From Gymnorhina tibicen (taxonomy: Eukaryota; Chordata; Aves; Passeriformes; Artamidae), in contig VXAZ01001116.1 in NCBI GenBank assembly GCA_013399875.1, positions 3,184,546-3,248,545 on the forward strand: 64,000 nt of DNA, in the 5' to 3' direction. The translations under genes and the position numbers were made by a program. This document shows positions 1 through 11,100 of the stretch, in pieces. Each line of letters opens with the position of its first letter. The first letter of the stretch is position 1. Under the pieces are notes generated by a model. The model saw only the letters and a program-made list of their open reading frames with translations. It had not been told where the DNA came from and made no database searches.

Positions 1-2537
1 CTTACCCACCCTTACCCACTTCTATACCAGCCTTTCTCCACATCTAATCCCTTCCCCTAAACATTTTGTAGCATCCTGCTTATTCTCAAAGTACTGTGGT
101 AAGTTTTACACAATCCCAAAATGTTCTTCCTCCCTGCATCCTGTAATAAGTCCCATACCCCTTAAGGCAATAACCTTTAGTTTTCAAGGTGTTTTTCGGG
201 AAGAGTTTCTTCTTTGACTCATCTTGGTAGGTTTTACACTGGGGGAATAAGGTCTAATTGACAGACGTAGGAGTAGCTGATTCACATGCTCCATTTTCAC
301 TGTTGAGGTTGTTAGGGTTGACCTGTTGTTTTGCTTCTGATCCTTGCTGGATATGTTTCTATTATGATTAGCTTTTAATCAGATAACCTAACACTGGTCT
401 CCCAGGGGCCTAGTAGCACCTGTCAAAACTGGATCTAGGTCTGTTTGGATTTTTGGCCATCTGATACGAGCATCCAAAAGATTGAAATTAGCTGAGGATA
501 TGAAATGCACAGATCTTTTGCTACTACTTCTCAGTCTCCTGGAAGTTTGCTGTTACAGAGTTTTGTCTACTACGTAGCTCCTATTCAGTTTTTAGACCTA
601 TGTTTCTGCAAAGGAAGAGTGATGTATATTCCTACCATGTGTAGATACATACTCTGTGCTTCGGACCTACGCTGCTGGATGTGTCAGGCTCATACATCTC
701 ATGAAAGCAAAGCTCAGGCATGACCAAAACCAAGTAGTGAGTGCTACTGACTCTGCTGAACTGGTATCTGTGCTTATTACAAAATCCATCTGAAGTAGCA
801 CAGCACAGGGACGCATAATAATAGTAAACAGCTCTGGAGCATAAACGGTCTCACATTCTACTTCTCTGTGTTCTGGTCCAGAAAAGAGATGTCTGATAAT
901 AGTGGTCAAAAAGTGCCACTTTAAAAAAGGCAAAAAGAATCATATTACTCCCATTCTAAACAAGGCCATGTCTCCAAGGTGGACTGGAAGGCCAGTTGTT
1001 AATCTGAGCTGCAGGCATTGAGATACTTGTCAGTTCCTTTGCAAGGTAGCTGAGCAGGCAAAAGACACAGAGCCACAATGTGTGTTAGTCAATATCTGGC
1101 TATCTGACATCGGTATTCAGAAAACTTGGCATGTATTATTTCTACTCTCAGAGCCCAGGAGAAAGCTAATGCTTGAGGTTTTGCCAAGTTGTTCTTCTCA
1201 GGAAGAGAAATAGATTATATGATTTGAAGGTTGTGAGTGTGTGTGTGTATGTGCAGTGCCCTTTATTTACACAAAACATGTAAACAGAGCTCATTTGCTT
1301 GAGCAGAGTAGAAACAAAGTACAACAAGCAGCTATTTTGCTGATGTTTTCAAGTCTGCCTGTCTAGCAAGTACTGCACTTAAAAAATCCCTTAAAATTCA
1401 AAAAACAACACCCAAAAAACCCCATGCAATTCTCTCCTGGAATCACAGGCACAGCATTTTTTTGCTGGGTTTTTTTTCCTGCTTTTTCAGCTGTTGTGTA
1501 AAAGACCTAATGTTCCTTTTTTACTGAGACTGAAAAGAGGGTATTCAGCCCAACTCTCAGCCTTGATTGCAGCCAAATACTGCATGTTTAGAGAGTAGCT
1601 CAATCTTAGACATAAAATTTGTAGGACAAAAATGCTATACCTGAAGTACAGTTTTAAAAAATGTCTTTATGTGCACTATAATACCTTTATTAATTTTCTG
1701 GGCACTGCAGTTTGTTCCCAGGTCATGCTGTATGGCATCTGAGGACTCCTGCCCTTTACTGCAAATAGTTCTTGTCAGATCTTTCCCATGGACAGGTGTG
1801 AGCTGCTTTATGATATGTCTTTCAAGGCTTCTGCCAGGTTTCCACTGGATTTCTTTGGGACAAGAATGTTTAGATTAAGTCCATCCTAGGTTTTGGTTGT
1901 AGCTTTTTTCCCCCTTCTAAATGATTGTTTTTCTTCTCTAGAAGGCTTCACTGCTTCATCATCACCCTGCTCCATTGGTCTAATCTTGTATGAGACAGCT
2001 GAAGCTGGAAAAAACCTGTCTTCCTTAAGTCCTGAAAGCTTCTGAGACTAACACCTTCTTGGTTCTCTAAACTACTTCCAAGACCTTGTTGTTTGTTCAC
2101 AACTAGTAGTTCATGTGTGTACGGTTGCCTGCAAAAAGTAATCTGAGACTGAATTGCAGTGGAGTTCTACATGGAAATAATACAGTGGGAGATTTATCCT
2201 AGAGCTTTCCCTTTACCTCCCACTCCAGTCTTCATTCTTCTTGTCACTCCTTTTGTTGAGTTACCATCTGGTCACAGTCCTCTGTCATCAGTTTGTTTCA
2301 TTACTTCATACCTTTGATTTTGTGTTAGTTATTTGAACGTTTATTTTAAAGTATTGATGCTTCGAAAGAGACGAGGAATATATGAAGTGAAAGTCAGATA
2401 TGTGAAAATACTTCACTTCTGTGTATATGTATAAAGTTTGATAACTCAATTATTGGCTTGTAATGGTGAGAGTTCACAAGAGAGAGAATGTGTTGTGATA
2501 TAGCAAAAAAGTGGTCAAAGTATATACTGAAGTATAT
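1..2537. other. Non-coding, no recognised element
   Basis: AT-rich sequence with only short low-complexity pieces, such as a GT-rich stretch at about 1230-1252. Short open frames here have no recognisable homology or codon bias. It is probably intronic or 5' flank of SRPK2. Confidence 0.6.
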
Positions 2538-2790
2538 ACTCTGTCACAACTCTCTGCCATTCAGCCAGTTCTGAGTCCATCTCACTGTCCCCTCATCTAA
2601 CCCACACTTCCTGAGCTTTCCTATGAGGATGTTATGGGATTCAGTGTCAAAAGCCTTGCGGAAGTCATTGTAAGACAACATGCACTGCTCTGTCCTCATC
2701 AAGCCAGGCATGCCATCGTAGGAGGATATCAGATTGGTCACACGTGATTTTCTCTTGGTGAATCCATATTGTTTCCTCCTGATAACCTTC
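2538..2790 (-). mobile_element. CR1 LINE fragment (reverse-transcriptase part)
   Basis: On the minus strand the frame 2741-2544 contains FRKAFDTESHNILIGKLRKC followed by GLDEGTVRWTQNWLNG. This is the reverse-transcriptase block of avian CR1, where the usual form is a KAFDTVSHNILI-type motif. It is a degraded internal fragment without the 3' tail. The ends are approximate. Confidence 0.88.
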
Positions 2791-3013
2791 TTTTCCTTTC
2801 CATGCTTAGAGATGCTTTAGATATGGGTGCACAAGGATTTACTTGTAAAATACATAGCACTGCATTATTGTTAGGATAGGCACATTATAATAATTAGTGG
2901 GCTACAACTGTTTTTATTGAAATGTAAACCTCAGTGATTTATACTGTGCATACTGCCATATGTAAATGAATTCCTGTGAGTAGTTTAATTGATTGGAGGA
3001 GGAATGTATTATC

Positions 3014-3415
3014 ATAGAATCTTAGAAAATGCTGAGTTGGAAGGGACGCATCAGGATCATTGAGTCCAACTCCTGGACCTGCACAGGACACACCTAGAGT
3101 CGCACCATGTGCCTGGGAGTATTGGTCCAAGACTTCTTGAACTCTGTCAGGCTTGGTGCTGTAACCACTTCCCTGGGGAGCCTGTTCCAGTGCCTGACTA
3201 CCCTCTAGGTGAAGAAGCTTTTCCTGATAGCCAGCCTAAACCTCCCCCAACACAACTTCAGGCCATTCCTTCTAGTCCTGTCACTGGTGACAAGAGGAAG
3301 AGATGGCTACCTGCCCCTCTGTTTCCCCTCATGAGGATGTTGAAGACTGCAATGAGTTCTCCCCTCAGCCTCTCCTCATGTGGAGCATCCTCCTCCTTCA
3401 GCATCCTCATGGCCC
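3014..3415 (-). mobile_element. CR1 LINE 3' end, antisense
   Basis: The fragment begins TATCATAGAATCTTAGAAAA and continues GAGTTGGAAGGGACGCATCA, the reverse complement of a CR1 3' end. It runs through the segment about lead-off pieces such as CCTGGGGAGCCTGTTCCAGT and ends near 3415, where the orientation switches. Its TGCACAGGACACACC section resembles the plus-strand copy at 28785-29055, so both belong to a related subfamily. Confidence 0.9.
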
Positions 3416-3566
3416 TTCTTTGGAGGTGTTCAAGGCCAGGCTGGACAGGGTGCAGAGCAACGCCACCCAGTCAAAGGTGTCCCTGCCCGTGGCAGGGGAG
3501 TTGGACTAGATGAGCTTTCATGTCCCTTCCAACCCAAACAATTCTGTGATTCTATGATTCTGTGAA
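3416..3566 (+). mobile_element. CR1 LINE 3' end, sense
   Basis: TGGAGGTGTTCAAGGCCAGG continues to GTGTCCCTGCCCGTGGCAGG, then TTGGACTAGATGAGC and CCCTTCCAACCCAAACAATT. It ends in repeated GATTCTATGATTCTGTGA, the canonical CR1 terminus. It abuts the antisense fragment at 3014-3415, so the two 3' ends point outward. Confidence 0.92.
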
Positions 3567-4200
3567 GTGCAGCAAATATAAGGCATTACAGGCAGCTACT
3601 ATTTATTTACACAGTATTTTATAGGTGAAATTGGTTAAGAGCCTAGTTAATCTTTTGTCCCAAAGCCATGAGCGTGATACATCTAATTTTATCTTTTGTT
3701 CCCAAGTAATTTAATTCTTTTTTAATCAAGTCCTCCAGAGCTGAAAATCAGAGTTTTGTAATTTAAAATACAAGAGAAGACTGGGAGTTTTCAAGTTTCT
3801 TTCTAATTATATTTTGGCACGTTTGTTGCTGCTGTTAGCATTCAGTCCCATAATTCCATAGCAATGCAAAAGTCTGCTTTTAATTAGAATGTTATTTCAT
3901 GGAATGTAGCAGAAATTGTTAAAACTTTGGTGAAATACAGATTGGTTTCCTTGTGCCAGATTGGAGGATTTATATTGCTGTTTTGTAGTGGTGTGGGTGA
4001 TGTCAGCAAAATGTCAGTGGAGGTGATTTGTTGGGAGTGAATCACTAACTGGACAGGAAGATGTAAAGTTGAGAGTTTATAAGTCATCTTATTTTGTATG
4101 TTGATTTGACTTCAAAATGCAAATTACTAGGAACCATGAAATGCGCTCTTTATTTTGCAAAGGAAAAAAAGTGAAATGTAAGAGAGAGTAATGTCTCATG

Positions 4201-5285
4201 TAATCATAAAATGCTTTTGGGTGGGGAGAGACCTTCAAGACCATCTAGTTCCAACTCCTCTACCGTGGACAGGGACACCTTCCACTTGAGACCGGGTTGC
4301 TCAAAGCTCCATCCAGCCTGGCCTTGAACACTTCAAGGGATGGGGCAGTCACAGCTTCTCTGGGCAACCTGTTCCAGTGCTTCAGCACACTCACAGTAAA
4401 GAATTTCTTCTTTTGAATCTAAATCTGCCCTCTTTCAGTTTGAAGCCATTCCCCCTTGTCCTGTCACTACATGTCCTTGTAAAAAGTCCCTCTTCAGCTT
4501 TCCTGTAGTGCCCTTTAGGTACTGGAAGATGCTTTCTTCATGTTCCCAACTCTCACTACCTGTCTTCATAGCAGAGGGGCTCTTCTAGCCCTCTGATCAT
4601 CCTGGTGGCCTACTCTGGACTCCTTCCAGCAGATCCGTATCCTTCTTATGTTGGGGGCCCCAGATCTGGACACAGTACTCCAGGTAGTAGTAGAATAGTG
4701 GAGTGGAGGGGGAGAATCACCTCGACTTGTTGGCCGTGCTGCTTTGGATGCAGCCCAGGACACAATAGGCTTTCTGAGCTGCAGGCACACATTTCTGAAT
4801 TATGTCAAGCTTCTCATCACCAGCACCCCCAAATCCTTCTTTCAGGGCTCCTCTCAATCCATTCTCCACCCGGCCTGTTTGTGCTTCAGATTGCCTTCAG
4901 ATTGTGCTTCATAGGTGCAGCACCTTGCACTCAGCTGTGTTGAACTTCATGAGATTCTCACAGACCCACCTCTCAAACCTGTTAAGGTCCCTTTGGATCC
5001 CTTCCCTCCAGCGTGACAGCACCACACAGCTCGGTGTTGTTGGCCGAGGGCGCGCTCGATCCCTGTCACTGCCAAAGGTGTTAAACAGCACCAGTCCCAG
5101 ACCGCCCCCGAGGAGCCCCAGCCCTCACTGCTCTCCTCTTGGACATCGAGCCATTGATCACAACTCCGAGTGCATCCAGCCAGCCAGTTCCTTATCCACA
5201 AGTGATCTAGCTGTCAAATTCATGTCCCTCTAGTTTAAAGACAAGGATATTGTGTGGGACAGGGTCAAATGCTTTTTATGAGTCA
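4201..5285 (-). mobile_element. CR1 LINE copy, antisense, about 1.1 kb
   Basis: It begins AATCATAAAATGCTTTTGGG, followed by CAAGACCATCTAGTTCCAAC, the reverse complement of a CR1 3' end. It continues through CATCCAGCCTGGCCTTGAAC. Minus-strand frame 5091-4909 encodes WREGIQRDLNRFERWVCENL and MKFNTAECKVLHL, the C-terminal region of the CR1 polyprotein. Frames are broken, so it is inactive. The 5' limit near 5285 is approximate. Confidence 0.92.
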
Positions 5286-5595
5286 TCATACTGTTGCAAT
5301 ATTTATTTCATTTGGCAGTATAATTTTCTTAGTTTTATGAACTTCCTGCTAGTTAAATTTGGCAAATACGTCTAGATATTACTAATTACTGTTTCAATGT
5401 TGCTGATATGACTAGTGTAATTTTTCCAGAATCTGTTGAATATACTGTGTTTTGCATAGGTCATATTGTGCACTGCTTAGGGTTTCTTTTTTTTTTTTCT
5501 TCTAAGTTTTAGTCAACTGCAAGTGGTTGTATCTGCATATTTCAGGACAATCCAGGCTCTTGTTGGGCTGGAATCCATAAACATAATTAAGATGA
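4955..5595. repeat. Near-identical duplicated segment, copy 1
   Basis: This 641-bp block (the right half of the CR1 copy plus about 310 bp of neighbouring unique DNA) is repeated at 5625-6265 with a constant offset of 670. I found three mismatches: 5104 G/C, 5115 G/T and 5566 G/A. A 29-base N gap (5596-5624) separates the copies. See the corresponding finding on assembly. Confidence 0.96.
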
Positions 5596-5624
5596 NNNNN
5601 NNNNNNNNNNNNNNNNNNNNNNNN
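5596..5624. other. Assembly gap (29 N)
   Basis: A run of N lies exactly at the junction of the two duplicated copies. Confidence 1.
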
Positions 5625-6265
5625 TTCTCACAGACCCACCTCTCAAACCTGTTAAGGTCCCTTTGGATCCCTTCCCTCCAGCGTGACAGCACCACACAGC
5701 TCGGTGTTGTTGGCCGAGGGCGCGCTCGATCCCTGTCACTGCCAAAGGTGTTAAACAGCACCAGTCCCAGACCCCCCCCGAGGATCCCCAGCCCTCACTG
5801 CTCTCCTCTTGGACATCGAGCCATTGATCACAACTCCGAGTGCATCCAGCCAGCCAGTTCCTTATCCACAAGTGATCTAGCTGTCAAATTCATGTCCCTC
5901 TAGTTTAAAGACAAGGATATTGTGTGGGACAGGGTCAAATGCTTTTTATGAGTCATCATACTGTTGCAATATTTATTTCATTTGGCAGTATAATTTTCTT
6001 AGTTTTATGAACTTCCTGCTAGTTAAATTTGGCAAATACGTCTAGATATTACTAATTACTGTTTCAATGTTGCTGATATGACTAGTGTAATTTTTCCAGA
6101 ATCTGTTGAATATACTGTGTTTTGCATAGGTCATATTGTGCACTGCTTAGGGTTTCTTTTTTTTTTTTCTTCTAAGTTTTAGTCAACTGCAAGTGGTTGT
6201 ATCTGCATATTTCAGGACAATCCAGGCTCTTGTTGAGCTGGAATCCATAAACATAATTAAGATGA
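5625..6265. repeat. Near-identical duplicated segment, copy 2 (includes antisense CR1 part to about 5955)
   Basis: It repeats 4955-5595, including the CR1 RT-derived minus-strand frame (5761-5513 region, interrupted by N) and the poly-T stretch. After 6265 the sequence continues into unique DNA (GATGGTGATGGTG). The right edge coincides with the left edge of the gap in copy 1, as expected for overlapping contigs that were not merged. Confidence 0.95.
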
Positions 6266-6667
6266 TGGTGATGGTGTTGTGGTGTAATTAGGTTCATTAA
6301 CAATATAAACACGAAGGGAGTCTCTTATTCACAGGAGATGCTAGCATACCTTTAATTATGTGACTGTGATTTGTCTACTTAGAACTTTTCTTTCAAGTCA
6401 TTTGATTTTTCTTAAAGACTGGGATTCTTGGTATGAAAGATGCCTATATATATTTCTTCCAAACAAGTATGGAGAGAGATGGTATGTATATTGTCTGAAG
6501 AGAAGGATTTTTTCCTCCCAGTTTTTGTTTTTTTTAGAAGGAATGGTATTTCAGTTTTGAGAAATTGTTTGAACTGTAAATGTAAAGGCACATATAAATG
6601 GAATATATCTTTAAAACTTTGTTATGTGTTTAACTTAGTTTGGTATCTCTTGCTTTTTTTAAACAAA

Positions 6668-6808
6668 ATTTAAAAATTCACCTGGTCTTCTCTTGCACTT
6701 GTTTTAAGTCAGTCCTAACACCTCAGCATTGTTTTGATGACTCCTTATCTTGTTCCTAGCGTTGTTACACTTGAAGTTTGCAAATATTAAAGCATTAGCT
6801 AAAAGAAA
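6668..6808 (+). repeat. Diverged two-copy repeat, copy A
   Basis: It aligns with 7970-8111 through shared blocks such as TTCACCT, CTAAGTCAG, and a near-identical end GCAAA(T/C)ATTAAA(G)CATTAGCTAAAAGAAA. Other differences are scattered substitutions and small indels. No known family was recognised. Confidence 0.75.
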
Positions 6809-7969
6809 CAGATAACTGACTGAGGATGGCCAAACTCTGGTTTCAGTGAGCAGTGTTAATTTATGCCCACATTGATTGGAAGTACCTATCTCCATCTAAT
6901 ACTCTTGTTTCTAGCTTACTTTTACCAGGCTGATGATTAGAACATCCTTGCCTGAGGAAAGCTTGATCTATCTCTCTCCAGGACTCATCAATAACTGTAT
7001 TTATTTGGATAGTCTTTAGGGTTTTAAGCAGAGCACTGAAAGTCATTAGTGTCCCTCAGGATCTGATTGTGCTGTGGCTGAAATGATGCCAGCCTGTGAC
7101 AGTCAAAGCAAAAGGCCTGTGTTTGGTTATCAAACGTTGTTGTATTCATACTGCTTTAACTTCTAAGCCGTTTTGATAATTCTTGCGACCATTTTTACTG
7201 TCATTTTTATTTCTTCATGTTGTGTTGTGCAGTTATGGATCAGCGAGGAACTAAGGCATGGTTGTGATGATTCTTTCTGGGGTTTAACATACTTTTGATT
7301 TACCTTTTGATGAAGCTTGTGCTTTCTTGGAATTTTTTGGTGTTACAGCAGGAAACAGCAGTTGTTCTGAAGCTTTTGGTAGGTACTCTGTGTGTGTGTG
7401 TGCACACCTGACCCGAGCCGACCTTGCGAGTGTGAGGATTGCTTGGTTAATGCTGCTGCCCTCCTTGGATCTGTGTAGGCTTATTAGGGAATCAGTATCT
7501 GGTAGTACTGGGATTAATGAATTATGGGTATAGTATTAGTTCCCTCTTCTGTTTGCTTTCCTACAGGAAGGCTGATTTCTGGCACAGAAACAAGTACCTA
7601 GAGAGCTGGCGATATCTTACGCTGTCCCAGCTGTCTTTGAGGTGGATGGTTGCTGGATTTCCGGTTGGCAAATCCTGTAACAGGATTTTGGTGCTGGTGA
7701 CATGACAGGCTTATCCAGATTGCTTATGCTTCCCACCGAACTACAAGGGATAAATACCTTTTGTGTGTGGGTCTGTGAGAAGGGCTCACTGCAGCCTAAG
7801 TGTTGTACAGCCCAAATGAGTGGTCCTGCTTTCCTCACTAGCACCAGCCTTCCTGAAGTCCCCTTTGCCCTGACAACTTTTCTACCACAATGAGCCGAGT
7901 TAGTTTGCTGGGGCATCAGGTAAGTGCCAGAGCCTGAATGCTGGATGGGAGCATAACATTCGTGTTTAG

Positions 7970-8111
7970 GTTTTAAAACTTCACCTAGGATTCTTTTGTT
8001 ACTGTTCTAAGTCAGCCTTAGTGCTTCACCATTACTTTGTGGATTTTTTTATTGTAGTCCTTGCCATTATAGCTGCAGTTGGCAAACATTAAACATTAGC
8101 TAAAAGAAAAT
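7970..8111 (+). repeat. Diverged two-copy repeat, copy B
   Basis: Same orientation as copy A about 1.3 kb upstream. The best-matching part is 8070-8108. The limits are where alignment by eye ceases. Confidence 0.75.
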
Positions 8112-11100
8112 GTTGCAATTGAAATTTTAGGATTTAACAGAAATTCTGGCCTAAAAGAATATGATGATCTAGATGAAAGCTCATTTGTATTAAGTGAGAA
8201 TATGGAATGTCTTTCAGCATATTGAATAATCAAATGCCTAATAAAGTTCGTGCATAGTTCCACATAACTGAGTTATTTAGTAATCCTTCAATGTCGACCT
8301 GGGTACGTAGGCAGACATTTCTTTCATCTTAATGATTAGATAGTTCGATCTTCACCTTAGCATACTGCGTGGGAATTTTGGGTTTAAGGTGCATTAAAAT
8401 GAAACAGCAGGAAGAAAAACTATGAAATACTCTTGGGTATATGGTTCCCACTCAGGACTTGCAAAGTCAGCCACTACTTGAAGGCTGATGTGGAAGAAGA
8501 GCTCACCTATAAAACACAGGCTCATTTGGTCTTGTAGAGCCTTATCACCCAATTCCCTCCAGATTGGGGGGATGAAAGTTGAGACTTTCATGGGGTTTTT
8601 TTTCTGGATCCTGGTTGTCTGATAGGAACATCATAAGCGTGACATTTCATCACTTCTCTCCAGAAGTGTCTAGGATAGCTGGCTATCCTTGAATTTTGAT
8701 GGTTTCCATTTTTACCATTTCTTTTGAGCATTAATTAATCCAGCATCTTCTAATTCACAGATCAACAGCAACAATTAATCAGTGTGGTATTTAATTTCTT
8801 GTCTCAGCAGTTCTTACTGGCAGCAGTGGAACTGTTGGACTTTTAAGGCATTCCGTTTCTGTTTGATAAAGTTTTGACAACGTAGTCATTGATATTTAAA
8901 AAAAGAAATGTGTAACATTTTGACCTATGAAGATTACATGTCCAGCACATGCAATGCATCACCTCTGTATTTCTAAAAAGGAAAATATTGCTAAAGCAGG
9001 GCATTGGCAGTTGTGTTAGAATTCCTATGAAGTAATGATGTGTTCACCGTGTAACATCCTCCTGAATGTATCATGCATAGCAACAAATAGTTATTTGTGG
9101 AATGAGAAAAGGTATTCTCATCTGGAATCAGTGCTATGGCTTTTTTAGACCAGTCTTGGAATGAAAAATTTTTCTAAATTTTAACCCTAGTTCAACAGTA
9201 ACACTTTTAAGAAAAGTTTTCTGAATTATAAGAGAAAACCCCACCAAAATACCCTAGAGAATTATCTTACATGGTTTTGCCCATTTCAGTGATCTGGGTA
9301 CGTCAGCCAGAAGCTAGAGCTCTAAAAACTGTCAGAGACTCATTTGAAACGTGAAAGTAGCTGTTACAGACCATAATAATGGTTTCAGGTTCACTGTGTC
9401 TGAAATGTTACGTTTTTGTTGCAGGAAAGGTGTTAAAGCTTTAAAGTTAGAACAGTACATAGCTAGATCGTGCTAGTATGAAAGGACATTTGATCTAAGG
9501 CTTAGTAACCCCAGGAGACAGGGCTGCCTTGTTGATAGCTCTTTATGGAGGTAGAAGAAGAATATTTGCAAGTCACTGAGCTTTTGACAAGGTGACTTAG
9601 GGTGATGGCATTTGCTCTCTCTGAAGCAGTTTAAAAGGAGGGATCTTCAAATACCAGTGACTAAAAATATTGTGCGATTCGGTTTCATTCTGAGAAGAAA
9701 GGCAACACCTGGCAAAGGAACCCTGTTAATATAGTAAAATGTAAGAGCTTTCTACCTCTAGTAGATGTTACGGCTCAAATACATATAATGCCTACCATTA
9801 AAAATATTCACTCATGTATATACTCTCAACGTTGTTGAAATCATTGCTCATCTGTTCAAAAATGCTGTGTTTCTTTATCATAATTTACAATACAGAATAC
9901 TGAATTAATCAGGTCAGTAAGACTTAGTTAAGATGATGCTGAAGTCTACATAGAATGCTCACGATTTTCAGTACAAGGTTATACTGCACAGATCAAGAGT
10001 ATGAGAAGATTTGTGTGTGTGTATTTATTTCAGTATCATTGGCAGGAGAAATGCTGGGGTGAATCACCCAGCTCACCTGAGTTTTGTTCTTCTTGAGTCC
10101 ATAATGAACTATGTTCATTTACCCTTTAAGCCATTGTACTGTACGTGTTACTGCATAGTTCTTAAGGTTGTGTGTAAAATTTCACAGAGAAGATATTTCA
10201 TATTGAAAAAACACAACAAGGCTGCAGTTTCACAGTTGGCTTAAGCCTACATTTAAAGTCTTGCCTTAGCCCCAGCACTTGCTTCTTCTGTTTATCTTTA
10301 GTGCTGGCACCAGTGCTTTTGATGTAATCAGCTGGATGAAGGTTTGTTGACTCTGAAAATGGCCACAGAGGATGGGAGCATGTTTTCATCTGTTTTAGGG
10401 AGCTATGTGGCATAGTGGTGTGAACACACAGGCAAAGGAAGTGCCTGGAATTAAGCAGAAGTCCTTTTCACTGGAAGAATCGAGTTGGATGCAAGTGAAC
10501 TGTGCAGATTGTAAAGTGATAATTTTAATAAATATCACTCAGATGATACACTGAATGACAGCAAATCCAAGACCTCACTACCACTGAAATAACTTATCCA
10601 TCCTCTGTGCAGTGTTGTCCACATCAGGTTATCCCTGCATTTGCACTTATTTTGCAACTTGCCCGTTATGTTTCAGCTTGTTAGAACAACTTCCAAAAGA
10701 CACGAATAAAGGAGTGTTAGAGCTGGTGCAGAAGGCAGAGCTGTATGCCTGTGGCTATGAGAGAGAGGAGCAAACTGCCTCTTTCACAGCAACACTGAGT
10801 TCAGGTTGACCTCATATGTGTGACTTAGCCACAGATCCACTCTCAGCCCCAGGAAAGGAAAAGGGGAGATTAGTTCCTGCCATCAAAAATGGGAAGGAAG
10901 GGAAGGCATTGATTCCTTCTTCTGGTGGTGTTTATTCTGTGCTCTGTCTTGCTTCAGCTGTGTCACTTGTGGCTCTTCTGTTCACTTTATTTAACCTGTA
11001 AGACAGAAAAGTTAGCCAGTTGCTTTTGCTTTGGGGACTTTTTGGTGGATTTAGCAGGAGAGGAGGCAGGTGAAAAAATTAAAGTAGGGAGTTTGACTTC

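Noticed and set aside
3109..3565. Three overlapping plus-strand open frames (134, 68 and 61 aa)
   Set aside because: They lie entirely within the two CR1 3' ends and read the antisense or untranslated part of the element.
4605..5233. Plus-strand open frames of 112 and 143 aa
   Set aside because: They are antisense shadows of the CR1 copy; the meaningful frame is on the minus strand.
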